50,366 bases of DNA, taken from SLRI01 sp964576715. GTDB taxonomy: Bacteria; Pseudomonadota; Alphaproteobacteria; Geminicoccales; Geminicoccaceae. The stretch lies in the NCBI GenBank assembly GCA_964576715.1, contig CAZNWE010000023.1, forward strand, positions 1-50,366, given 5' to 3'. A model generated the notes under the pieces. It was not told the DNA's origin and searched no databases. It saw only the letters and a list, made by a program, of their open reading frames with translations. Shown one piece after another: positions 35,160-43,412 of the stretch (positions are counted from its first letter, which is position 1; each line of letters starts with the position of its first letter). The position numbers and the translations under genes are program-made.

Positions 35160-35570
35160 TCACCTCTGGCCGTGGGAAATCGGCGGTTGAGAGTGGCCGG
35201 GCACAACAAAAACGAAGTGCGGCCCGACGGCTTCGGCTCGCGTGAACGCCTGGCCTCGGCCACTGGCGAACGAGTTCGCGTCGGCCCGGGCGTTGCCGAA
35301 GGCGCCGGCGATCGCCACGGCCGATGCGTCGCCCGAGCACATGAAGCAGACCGCGAAGGCGTTGGCGATCGGTATCGAGACCGAGCTCGTGATGTAGCTG
35401 CGCCGGTCGAAGCTGCTGCGGTCGAAAAGCGGCGTGGTCGGCCGCCAGGCACCGCCGGTGATCTGGTCGAGATCGACCAGCTCGAGGTCGGTCGGCTGCG
35501 CCTGCGGCGCCTCGGCGGCAAGAGCGAGGCCGAAGAACGCGGTCAACAGCACCTTGCCACAGCGACCCAT
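35160..35570 (-). CDS. Small exported protein with signal peptide plus double-glycine leader (2)
   Basis: A 136-residue protein of no known family. Residues 1-24 are a Sec signal ending PQA. Then QPTDLELVDLDQITGG (25-40) matches the C39 leader: Leu29 (-12), Asp33 (-8), Leu34 (-7), Ile37 (-4), Gly39-Gly40. The mature part has a hydrophobic SVSIPIANAFAV, a CxxC pair (CFMC) and an Ala/Gly/Asn-rich run (ASAVAIAGAFGNARADANS), reminiscent in composition of amyloid subunits; FapC also has a CxxC. GGGGGA lies before the ATG. It is the first gene of the cluster and shares the leader, but not the body, with the next gene. Confidence 0.75.
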   Translation of the reverse strand: MGRCGKVLLTAFFGLALAAEAPQAQPTDLELVDLDQITGGAWRPTTPLFDRSSFDRRSYITSSVSIPIANAFAVCFMCSGDASAVAIAGAFGNARADANSFASGRGQAFTRAEAVGPHFVFVVPGHSQPPISHGQR

Positions 35571-35716
35571 GATGGTTCCCCCTGTATGGCGCCAATCGCG
35601 GTGACGTAGCGACGGCACCATCGGTCTTTGCATCGCCGGTAGTGTCGACCCAACGCCCGCTCGGGACCATTTCGCAATTGGGCGTAAGCTGCTGCGCGGC
35701 GCGGGTGGGGTTTATC

Positions 35717-35760
35717 CCGAAGGGCTTAAGCCGAGAGGCCGGCCGACGCCCTTCGGCTTA
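35717..35760. terminator. Two mutually exclusive stem-loops at the 3' end of the deaminase gene
   Basis: On the minus strand, CCGAAGGGC pairs with a downstream GCCCTTCGG (9 bp), while TAAGCCGA, which begins at the stop codon, pairs with TCGGCTTA (8 bp). The pairs share bases, so only one can form at a time. There is no T-run after them. The element may end the purine operon transcript or protect its 3' end, and it sits just upstream of the small exported-protein cluster. Confidence 0.5.
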
Positions 35761-37101
35761 CGCCATCAGCCGGGCCACGGCGGCCGCGGCCGCCTCGAGG
35801 AGGGGCGGCAGGTCGACGGTCACGAGCCGGCCGTGGCACACCACCGGGCGGCCCTCGACGAGGAGATCCCGGACCTGGAACGGGCCGCAGAGGACCAGGG
35901 CGGCGACCGGGTCGAAGGCCCCGGCGGCGGCGAGCCCACCCATGTCCCAGAGCGCGATGTCCGCCCGCTTGCCGACCGCGAGCGTGCCACAGTCGGCGCG
36001 GCCGAGCACACCGGCCCCGCCGCGCGTCGCGATTTCGAGCGCTTCCCTGGCACTCAGCGCATCGGCACCGTTGGCGACCCGCTGCAGCAGCATGGCCTGG
36101 CGCGCCTCGGCGAGGAGATGGGCGCTGTCGTTGGAGGCCGAGCCGTCGACGCCGAGCCCGACCTCGACCCCGGCATCGCGCATCGCCCGGAGCGGCGCGA
36201 TGCCGGAGCCGAGCCGGCAGTTCGAGCAGGGGCAGTGGGCGACGCCGGTGCCGGTCCGGGCGAAGAGCGTGGTCTCCGCCGCGTCCAGCTTGACGCAATG
36301 CGCATGCCAGACATCGGCGCCGGTCCAGCCGAGCTCCTCCGCATACTGACCCGGCCGGCAGCCGAAGCGCTCGAGCGAGTAGGCGACGTCCTCGTCGTTC
36401 TCGGCCAAGTGGGTGTGCAGCATGACGCCCCGGTCGCGGGCGAGACGGGCCACGTCACGCATCAGCTCGCGGCTGACCGAGAACGGCGAGCAGGGGGCGA
36501 GGCCGATCCGCAGCATCGCTCCCGGGGCCGGGTCATGGAACGCATCGACCACCCGGGCGCAGTCGGCGAGAATCGCCTCCGGCGTCTCGACCAGCGAGTC
36601 CGGCGGCAGGCCGCCCTGGCTGCGGCCGATGCTCATCGCACCACGGGTCGCGTGGAAGCGCAGGCCGACCCCGGCCGCGGCCTCGATGGTGTCGTCGAGC
36701 CGCACGCCGTCGGGGTAGAGGTAATGGTGGTCCGAGCTCATCGAACAGCCGGCAAGGGCGAGCTCGGCAAGGCCGAGCGTGGTCGCCAGCCGCACGTCCT
36801 CCGGCCGCAGCCTGGCCCAGATCGGATAGAGGGTCTCGAGCCAGCCGAAGAGCAGCGCGTCCTGGCCGATCGGCACCGCCCGGGTCAGCGTCTGGAAGAG
36901 GTGGTGATGCGTGTTGACGAGGCCTGGTGTGACGACGCAGCCGGTTGCCTCGATCAGCGTGTCGGCGACCATGTATTGGGCAACGCTGCCGACGGCCTCG
37001 ATCACGCCGTCCCGGACCAGGACACTGCCGCCGGCGATCTCGCGGCGCTCTTCGTCCATGGTGACGACCACCGCGGCATTCCTGATCAGGGTCGTCGCCA
37101 T
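35758..37101 (-). CDS. 8-oxoguanine deaminase (amidohydrolase family)
   Basis: A 447-residue metal-dependent deaminase. Metal ligands are visible in PGLVNTHHHLFQTLTRA (His pair), HTHLAENDEDVAYSLERFG and VDGSASNDS (Asp). SSDHHYLYPDG and AHCVKLDAAE also fit the 8-oxoguanine deaminase/hydroxydechloroatrazine ethylaminohydrolase-like group. The reaction converts 8-oxoguanine to urate. The ATG at 37101 is chosen because MATTLIRNAAVVVTMDEERR is the normal N-terminus; the frame upstream overlaps the permease gene. Its product feeds the urate/allantoin genes upstream. Substrate assignment is supported by context but not proven. Confidence 0.85.
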   Translation of the reverse strand: MATTLIRNAAVVVTMDEERREIAGGSVLVRDGVIEAVGSVAQYMVADTLIEATGCVVTPGLVNTHHHLFQTLTRAVPIGQDALLFGWLETLYPIWARLRPEDVRLATTLGLAELALAGCSMSSDHHYLYPDGVRLDDTIEAAAGVGLRFHATRGAMSIGRSQGGLPPDSLVETPEAILADCARVVDAFHDPAPGAMLRIGLAPCSPFSVSRELMRDVARLARDRGVMLHTHLAENDEDVAYSLERFGCRPGQYAEELGWTGADVWHAHCVKLDAAETTLFARTGTGVAHCPCSNCRLGSGIAPLRAMRDAGVEVGLGVDGSASNDSAHLLAEARQAMLLQRVANGADALSAREALEIATRGGAGVLGRADCGTLAVGKRADIALWDMGGLAAAGAFDPVAALVLCGPFQVRDLLVEGRPVVCHGRLVTVDLPPLLEAAAAAVARLMA

Positions 37102-37112
37102 GGCCGCTTCTC

Positions 37113-38531
37113 TCAGTGCCGGTAGGCTGGTTCGTCGTCGTGCTTGTGGCCGGCCATGCCGCCCGAGATCTCCTCGGTCGCCTCCTCGGCGAGCTCCGGC
37201 GGCAACAAGAGGTTGAGGGTGATGGCGAGGAAGGCGGCGGGCAACAGGCCCGAGGTCAAGAGCACCTTGAGGGTGTCCGGGACGTGCTGCAGGGCGCCGG
37301 GCTCGAGCTGCAGGCCGAGGCCGATCGACAGGGACACCGCGAAGATCACCATGTTGCGGCGGTTCCAGGTGACGTCCGAGAGCATGCTCACGCCAGCCGC
37401 GATCACCATGCCGAACATGACGATGACACCGCCGCCCAGGACCTCGATCGGCACCGTCGTGATCACCGCCCCCACCTTGGGCACCAGGCCGCAAAGGATG
37501 AGAAAGATCGCGCCGATGGTCACCACGTGCCGGCTCATGACGCCGGTCATGGCGATCAGCCCGACGTTCTGGCTGAACGAGGTGTTGGGCAGCGCACCGA
37601 AGCAGCCGGCCGCGGCGGTGCCGATGCCGTCGGCAAAGGTGGCCCCGGTGATCTCCCGGTCGGTGGCCTCGCGGCCGGCACCGCCCTTGGTGATGCCCGA
37701 GACGTCGCCCACCGTCTCGATCGCCGAGATCACCGCCATGAGCGAGAAGCCGAGCACGGCGGCGATGGAGAACTCGAAGCCGAAATGGAAGGGGGTGGGC
37801 AGGGCCAGCATCGAAGCCCGGCCGACCGCGGCGAAGGTCACCATGCCGAGCATCCAGGCCACCGCATAGCCGGCGATCAGCCCGATCAGCACGGCCGCGA
37901 CCGAGAGGAGGCCGCGGGTGAAGAACTTGATGCCCAAGGTGACGACAACGACCACCAGCGCCACGAACCAGCTTTGCGCACTGCCGTATTCGGGCGTGCC
38001 GATCTTCGGCACGCCACCCGCCGCGTACTGGATGCCGACCTTGACCAGGGCGAGGCCGATCATCACGACCACGAGCCCGGTAACCAGCGGTGGCAAGGCG
38101 AAGCGCAGGCGGCCGACGAAGGTCGCGAGGCAGGCATGGAAGATGCCGCCGATGATCACGCCCCCCATCACCGCGGCCATGGCGTCGACCCCCTTGCCGG
38201 CGACCAGCGGGATCATGATCGGCAGAAAGGCGAAGCTGGTGCCCTGGACGATCGGCAGCCTGGCACCGACCGGGCCGATGCCGATGGTCTGCAACAGCGT
38301 CGCCGCACCGGCGAACAGCATCGACATCTGGATCATGTAGACGAGGTCGCCGACCCCGGGCGTGCCGAAGCCGAAGCCGGCCGCACCGGCGACGATGATC
38401 GCCGGGGTCACGTTGCTGACGAACATGGCGAGCACGTGCTGGATGCCGAGCGGCACCGCCTGGGCCAGCGGCGGCAGGTAGTCCGGGTCACGCAGCTGCT
38501 CCGGGGTGCCGATCGAATAGGCAGTCGCCAT
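37113..38531 (-). CDS. NCS2-family nucleobase permease (xanthine/urate type)
   Basis: About 472 residues with some 12-14 membrane helices. The family motif QNVGLIAMTGV (Q-N-x-G-x4-T-x-V) is present, with TSFAFLPIMIPL and GVSMLSDV elsewhere. NCS2 carriers import xanthine, urate or uracil with protons; the gene neighbours favour a purine. I chose the ATG at 38531, with AAAGG nine bases upstream; an ATG three codons earlier abuts that site. A polar, His/Asp-rich C-terminus (GHKHDDEPAYRH) follows the last helix. It lies 11 bp before the deaminase gene. Confidence 0.9.
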   Translation of the reverse strand: MATAYSIGTPEQLRDPDYLPPLAQAVPLGIQHVLAMFVSNVTPAIIVAGAAGFGFGTPGVGDLVYMIQMSMLFAGAATLLQTIGIGPVGARLPIVQGTSFAFLPIMIPLVAGKGVDAMAAVMGGVIIGGIFHACLATFVGRLRFALPPLVTGLVVVMIGLALVKVGIQYAAGGVPKIGTPEYGSAQSWFVALVVVVVTLGIKFFTRGLLSVAAVLIGLIAGYAVAWMLGMVTFAAVGRASMLALPTPFHFGFEFSIAAVLGFSLMAVISAIETVGDVSGITKGGAGREATDREITGATFADGIGTAAAGCFGALPNTSFSQNVGLIAMTGVMSRHVVTIGAIFLILCGLVPKVGAVITTVPIEVLGGGVIVMFGMVIAAGVSMLSDVTWNRRNMVIFAVSLSIGLGLQLEPGALQHVPDTLKVLLTSGLLPAAFLAITLNLLLPPELAEEATEEISGGMAGHKHDDEPAYRH

Positions 38532-38579
38532 GGCGATCATCCTTTCGGGTGGTGATGACCGGGCGCCGGATCGCTGCCG

Positions 38580-39080
38580 CTACGGGTCGGCGGTGATGGT
38601 CCAGGGCTCGTCGTAGAAATACTCAGCAAGGTTCGTGCCGGGACCGACCCGGTCGACGATCAAAAAGCTCTGTGGACGGTGCAGGGGAGCCAAGACCGCG
38701 TGCCAGGTGTCGCGGTGGTAGCTCACGCCCTGACCCGGGCGGGTGACGAAGGCGAGCGGCTGCCCGGGCACGCCGGCCTCGTCGGGGGCGACGACGACGA
38801 GGAAGGGATCGCCGGCCAACGGGATGAAGGCCTGGCTGCCCAGCGGATGGCGCTCGACCATGCGCAGCGTGAGCGGCAGCGTGCAGGGACGGGCGCGGCC
38901 GATGCTGATCGCGGCGGCCCCCGCGGCGTCCGCCACCTCGACCCGGGCCAGGTCGTGGAAGCGGTCGCAGCTGCCCTGGTTGATCCGAAAGCTCGGCTCG
39001 CCCCGGGCCTCGAGCACCGCGCCGAACGGGGCGAAGGCCGCGGCGCTCAGCGGCCTGGCACGACTGATGCGGTGGGTCAT
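38580..39080 (-). CDS. allA: Ureidoglycolate lyase
   Basis: A 166-residue cupin-like protein. SAAAFAPFGAVLEARGEPSFRINQG, ERHPLGSQAFIPLAGDPFLVVVAP, and SYHRDTWHAVLAPL are typical of AllA. It splits ureidoglycolate into glyoxylate and urea. The ATG overlaps the allantoicase stop by four bases (ATGA), so the two consecutive steps are co-translated. Confidence 0.93.
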   Translation of the reverse strand: MTHRISRARPLSAAAFAPFGAVLEARGEPSFRINQGSCDRFHDLARVEVADAAGAAAISIGRARPCTLPLTLRMVERHPLGSQAFIPLAGDPFLVVVAPDEAGVPGQPLAFVTRPGQGVSYHRDTWHAVLAPLHRPQSFLIVDRVGPGTNLAEYFYDEPWTITADP

Positions 39081-40078
39081 GCCGGCCGGCCGAAGAGCCG
39101 GAGCCGGCTGACGCCGCCATCCGGGAAGATGTCGAGCCGGACATGGGTCACCGGCCCGAGGTCCGAAAGCTCCGCTGCGAACGTGTGGATCGCATCGGCG
39201 GTCAGCGGTTGTCGCTCGAGCAGCACGGGCCAGAACATCGCCGAGGTCACCACGGCCTGGTCGAGATCGCCCTTGAAGTCGGTGAGATCGGCCGCCCGCA
39301 GCGCGGCACTCTCCGGGAAGTTGCCCCTGTAGTGGCAGGTATCGATCACCGCCCGGCCGATCCGCCCGCGGCCACCCAATGCCACGATCAGCCAGTCGTT
39401 GCCGGGCTCGCGCCGGCGCCGGGTCTCCCAACCGTCGCCCATGTCGCGGCCGCGGCCGGGGGCGAGGAGGCGCTGATGGGCACCGTAATGGGCGTCGGAG
39501 AAGGCCAGCACCCGGCCGCCGTTCAAGGCGGCGGCGAGGTCGATCTCGCCCGTGGCAGCGCGCTCCAGCAACGGCCGGCCATAGACCCGGAGCCTGGCGA
39601 TGCCGCCGTCGGGATGGATGTGCAGCCGGAGATGGCTCCAGACGCCGTCGTCGGCGCAGTCGAAATAGTGGTGTGCCGAAGGGCCCAGCGGCTGCATCGG
39701 CAGGATTTCGTGCCAGGGCGTGGCATCGTCCGGATCACCGGCGACCCGGCAGGCCTCGATCCGGCAGGCCGGCGGGTAGTTGCCGGTGAAGTGGGCGGTA
39801 TCGACATCGAAGCCGATGATCCGCCCTGGTGACGCGAGTGCCACCACCGCGTGGTCGTGCCCGCCATTGCGCCGCCGCCGGGTCTCCCAGCCGTCCATCC
39901 ACTTGCCGTGATCGTCGTAGCGATCGGCATGGAAGACCGCCGGCGCGTCCTCGAGCATCCGCTCGACCGGGGCGAAGAACGCGTCGGTGGCGCTCACCGC
40001 CCGCGCCCCCAGCCCGGCCGAGGCGAGATTGACCCCGGTTGCCACAAAGCGCGGCCGCGTCTGGTCCTGCATCATCAT
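39077..40078 (-). CDS. alc: Allantoicase
   Basis: About 333 residues with the duplicated jelly-roll of allantoicase: both halves contain DGWETRRRR (HGKWMDGWETRRRRNGGHD and GDGWETRRRREPGND), followed by VDTAHFTGNYPP and IDTCHYRGNFPE, and end in LRLHIHPDGGIARLRVYGRP / RLDIFPDGGVSRLRLFGRP. It hydrolyses allantoate to ureidoglycolate and urea. The start is one of three consecutive ATG codons at 40070-40078. It is 17 bp after the allantoinase fusion gene and overlaps allA. Confidence 0.95.
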   Translation of the reverse strand: MMMQDQTRPRFVATGVNLASAGLGARAVSATDAFFAPVERMLEDAPAVFHADRYDDHGKWMDGWETRRRRNGGHDHAVVALASPGRIIGFDVDTAHFTGNYPPACRIEACRVAGDPDDATPWHEILPMQPLGPSAHHYFDCADDGVWSHLRLHIHPDGGIARLRVYGRPLLERAATGEIDLAAALNGGRVLAFSDAHYGAHQRLLAPGRGRDMGDGWETRRRREPGNDWLIVALGGRGRIGRAVIDTCHYRGNFPESAALRAADLTDFKGDLDQAVVTSAMFWPVLLERQPLTADAIHTFAAELSDLGPVTHVRLDIFPDGGVSRLRLFGRPA

Positions 40079-40095
40079 CCCCGAGTGCCGCCCGC

Positions 40096-41517
40096 TCAGC
40101 CGGGCAGCATGTCCAAGAGCCTGAGCCTCGCGATCCGCTCGACCTGCTCGCACGCCGCCGTGCGCTCGACCGCCGGGTCATTCTCGACCCGCCGGGTGAA
40201 TGCGTCCAGGATTTCGGCCGTGTTCAGGCCGCTGACGGCAATGATGAAGGGAAAGCCGAAGCGCTCGACATAGGCGGCGTTCAAGGCCTGAAAACGCGCC
40301 CGCTCGTCATCCGTCAAGGCATCGAGCCCGGCCGCGGCCTGCTCGGCCTCGGATTGCGCCGTCAGCCGCCTCGCCGCGGCGAGCCTGCCGGCGAGATCCG
40401 GATGGGCGCGAAGCACGCCCAGCTTCTCCTTGTCGCTGGCCGCACGGAACACCCGGACCAGCGCCTGCCAGGCGCCGATCGCGCTGTCGTGCGCCGGTCC
40501 GAGCTCGAGCGCATGGGCGCGCTCGGCGATCCAGGGCGAATGCTCGAACACCCCGCCGAAGCGCTCGACGAAGCGCTCCCGGCCCATCCGCGACGGCCGC
40601 TCGTCGCCCACCGGTGGGGCTGGGTGACGTTGGCGCCAGTGGGTCGCGATGTCGAGGCGCCTCGCGAACCAGACCTTCTCGTGGCGCTGGCAGTAGTCGA
40701 TGAAGCGGGCGAGTGCTGCCGCGCGCCCCGGCCGGCCGGCGAGCCGGCAATGCAGGCCGATGCTCAGCATCCTGGGGGTGCCCGCAGCGCCCTCCCGGTA
40801 GAGCACGTCGAAGCTGTCCTTGAGGTAGGCGAAGAACTGGTCGCCCGAATTGAACCCTTGCGGGGTCGCAAAGCGCATGTCGTTGGCATCGAGCGTGTAG
40901 GGCACGATCAGCTGCTGCCGACCGGCATGCTCGCGCCAGTAGGGCAGGTCGTCGGCGTAGCTGTCGGCGAGGTAGGCGAAGCCGCCCAGTTCGGTGGCGA
41001 GGTCGACCGTGTTGATCGAGCACCGCCCGGTATACCAGCCCAACGGCGGAGCGCCGACGACCTCGCTGTGCAGCCGGATGGCCTCGACCATCTCGGCCCG
41101 CTCGGCCGCGCGGCCGTGGTCCCGGTAGTCGATCCACTTGAGCCCGTGGCTGGCGATCTCCCAGCCGGCCCCGCGCATCGCCTCGACCGGCTCGGGCGAC
41201 CGGGCGAGTGCCGTGGCGACGCCGAAGACCGTGACCGGCACGTCGTTCTCCGTGAACAGGCGATGCAACCGCCAGAACCCGGCCCGGGCACCGTACTCGT
41301 AGATCGATTCCATGTTCCAGTGCCGCTGGCCGGGCCAGGCCTCGGCCCCCACGATCTCCGACAGGAACGCCTCCGACGCGGCATCCCCGTGCAACAGGCA
41401 GTTCTCGCCACCCTCCTCGTAATTGAGCACGAACTGGACGGCGATCCGGGCCTCGTCCGGCCAGTCGGCGGCCGGCACCGCTGCCCCGAAGCCGCGCAAA
41501 TCCCTCGAATAGCGCAT
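40096..41517 (-). CDS. puuE: Bifunctional allantoinase (PuuE) - OHCU decarboxylase fusion
   Basis: A 473-residue fusion. Residues 1-310 are the metal-independent, polysaccharide-deacetylase-like allantoinase PuuE: NYEEGGENCLLHGD, HWNMESIYEYGARAG, ASHGLKWIDYRD and GWYTGRCSINTVDLA. Residues about 315-473 are 2-oxo-4-hydroxy-4-carboxy-5-ureidoimidazoline decarboxylase: FGGVFEHSPWIAERA, LRAHPDLAGRL and FGFPFIIAVSG with the catalytic His in HPDLAG. GGAGGG lies before the ATG at 41517. One polypeptide therefore covers OHCU to allantoin and allantoin to allantoate. Such fusions are known. Confidence 0.94.
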   Translation of the reverse strand: MRYSRDLRGFGAAVPAADWPDEARIAVQFVLNYEEGGENCLLHGDAASEAFLSEIVGAEAWPGQRHWNMESIYEYGARAGFWRLHRLFTENDVPVTVFGVATALARSPEPVEAMRGAGWEIASHGLKWIDYRDHGRAAERAEMVEAIRLHSEVVGAPPLGWYTGRCSINTVDLATELGGFAYLADSYADDLPYWREHAGRQQLIVPYTLDANDMRFATPQGFNSGDQFFAYLKDSFDVLYREGAAGTPRMLSIGLHCRLAGRPGRAAALARFIDYCQRHEKVWFARRLDIATHWRQRHPAPPVGDERPSRMGRERFVERFGGVFEHSPWIAERAHALELGPAHDSAIGAWQALVRVFRAASDKEKLGVLRAHPDLAGRLAAARRLTAQSEAEQAAAGLDALTDDERARFQALNAAYVERFGFPFIIAVSGLNTAEILDAFTRRVENDPAVERTAACEQVERIARLRLLDMLPG

Positions 41518-41869
41518 CAGCCCTCCACCTCGCGACCGGCCGCCAGGGCCCGGTCTCGATGCCATCCGGCTTACGCCCGCCAAACGCATCCGTCGAGGTG
41601 CCGCGAAGCGGCTGCAACCCGGCTTCGAGGTGCGGCGGTCAGCAGTCGGCGATTATCCGGCCGCCGACGATCGCCGGCGCTAGCCGATCGGCACTCGCGA
41701 AGGCGCGAGGCATGCCGGCTCTGCCGACGGCGATCCGGCTGTGGATCGAGCCGGCAATCGATTGCCGGTTTGCCTGATTTTTTGGCAAGATTGACAGTTT
41801 GGCGATGCCGCCGGCATGGTCGGACTGCGCGTGGTCGCGTGCCATGTTTGCAGCCGGAGGAAACCAGTC
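41518..41869. promoter_or_regulatory. Divergent intergenic region between purine and ATP-grasp operons
   Basis: This 352-bp region has no credible gene. Near 41770-41788 lies a small dyad, TTGCC/GGCAA around a T-rich loop, followed at 41791-41796 by a perfect -35 word TTGACA. No good -10 follows at 16-18 bp. The position suits control of either operon. Confidence 0.35.
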
Positions 41870-43408
41870 ATGTTCGACGAGATGCGCGGCATCGATGGCG
41901 CCACCGAGGTTGCAGCGAGGGACCGGTGCCGGCCGGCCTACGCGATGGTGCAGCGGTGGCTCGACCAGACGCCGCTCGGGCTCCTGCATCGCAAGGAGGT
42001 CGAGGCCGAGGCGTTGTTCCGCAAGATCGGCATCACGTTTGCGGTCTATACCGAGGGTGGCGATCCCGAACGGCTGATCCCCTTCGACCTGATCCCGCGG
42101 GTGCTCGATGCCGATGAATGGTCGGGCCTCGCTGCCGGGCTCGAGCAGCGGGTCAAGGCGCTCAACCGCTTCGTCGCCGACGTCTACGGGCCACGCGAGA
42201 TCATCAGGGCCGGCACCGTGCCCGAGCAGCTGATCGACGGCAACGAGGCCTTCGAGCAGCAGATGGTCGGGGTCGAGGTGCCGGGCGGGGTCTACACTCA
42301 CATCGCCGGCATCGACATGGTTCGGGTCGGGCCGGACGAGTTCTATGTCCTCGAGGATAACGGTCGCACGCCGTCGGGAGTCTCCTACATGCTGGAGAAC
42401 CGCGAGGTGATGATGCGGCTTTTCCCCGACCTGTTCGCACGGCAGGCGATCCAGCCGGTCTCGCATTATCCCGAAGAGCTGCTCGCGACCCTGACCAGCG
42501 TCGCCCCGGCCAACTGCCCCGGCGACCCGGTGGTCGCGCTGTTGACGCCGGGCTTCTACAACAGCGCCTATTACGAGCACTCGTTCCTCGCCGACGAGAT
42601 GGGCATCGAACTGGTCGAGGGGCAGGACCTCGTGGTCGAGAACGGCATCGTCAAGATGCGCACCACCGAGGGGCTCAAGCGGGTCGACGTCATCTATCGG
42701 CGGATCGACGATGCCTTTCTCGACCCCCTGGCGTTCAACCCGGCATCGACCCTGGGCGTGCCCGGCCTCTTCGACGCCTACAAGCGCGGCAATGTCACCC
42801 TGGCCAACGCGGTGGGTGCCGGGGTCTGCGACGACAAGGCGATCTACACCTACGTCCCCGACATGATCCGCTTCTATCTCGGCGAGAAGCCGATCTTGAA
42901 CAACGTGCCGACCTGGCGCTGTGCCGAGGCGGGCGACCTGGCCTACGTGCTCGCCAACCTGGACCAGCTCGTGGTCAAGGCGGTGCACGGCTCGGGCGGC
43001 TACGGCATGCTGGTCGGCCCGCATGCGACGAAGGCCGAGATCGAGGCCTTTCGCGAGAAGCTGAAGGCGCGGCCGTCCGACTACATCGCCCAGCCGACGC
43101 TGGCGCTATCGACCTGCCCCACCTTCGTCGATAGCGGCGTCGCCCCCCGGCATGTCGATCTTCGGCCGTTCGTGCTTGCCGGTGCCGACGAGGTGCGGAT
43201 CGTCCCGGGCGGGCTGACGCGGGTAGCGCTCAAGGACGGCTCGCTCGTCGTCAACTCGAGCCAGGGCGGCGGCACCAAGGACACCTGGGTGCTCGCCGCC
43301 GGGGCCGGCCGGGGGGCGGCTCGGATGCAGCAGGAGCAGGGGAGCGGGCCAGCCGACGCCGCCCCGGGCCAGGCGCCGCGCCAGACGCAGCAGCAGTTGG
43401 GAGCCTGA
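41870..43408 (+). CDS. Circularly permuted ATP-grasp type 2 family protein
   Basis: A 512-residue protein (DUF404/DUF407-type). Features: GITFAVYTEGGDPERLIPFDLIPR near the start, RFVADVYG, HIAGIDMVRVGPDEFYVLEDNGRTPSGVSYMLENR (read in parts), FNPASTLGVPGLFDAYKRGNV, and VVKAVHGSGGYGMLVGP with the nucleotide loop. These proteins are usually encoded with an alpha-E protein and often a transglutaminase-like protease, and are thought to make or modify a peptide; the reaction is unknown. GGAGG precedes the ATG. The last 45 residues are Gln/Ala/Gly-rich. Confidence 0.93.
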   Translation: MFDEMRGIDGATEVAARDRCRPAYAMVQRWLDQTPLGLLHRKEVEAEALFRKIGITFAVYTEGGDPERLIPFDLIPRVLDADEWSGLAAGLEQRVKALNRFVADVYGPREIIRAGTVPEQLIDGNEAFEQQMVGVEVPGGVYTHIAGIDMVRVGPDEFYVLEDNGRTPSGVSYMLENREVMMRLFPDLFARQAIQPVSHYPEELLATLTSVAPANCPGDPVVALLTPGFYNSAYYEHSFLADEMGIELVEGQDLVVENGIVKMRTTEGLKRVDVIYRRIDDAFLDPLAFNPASTLGVPGLFDAYKRGNVTLANAVGAGVCDDKAIYTYVPDMIRFYLGEKPILNNVPTWRCAEAGDLAYVLANLDQLVVKAVHGSGGYGMLVGPHATKAEIEAFREKLKARPSDYIAQPTLALSTCPTFVDSGVAPRHVDLRPFVLAGADEVRIVPGGLTRVALKDGSLVVNSSQGGGTKDTWVLAAGAGRGAARMQQEQGSGPADAAPGQAPRQTQQQLGA

Positions 43409-43412
43409 CCGG

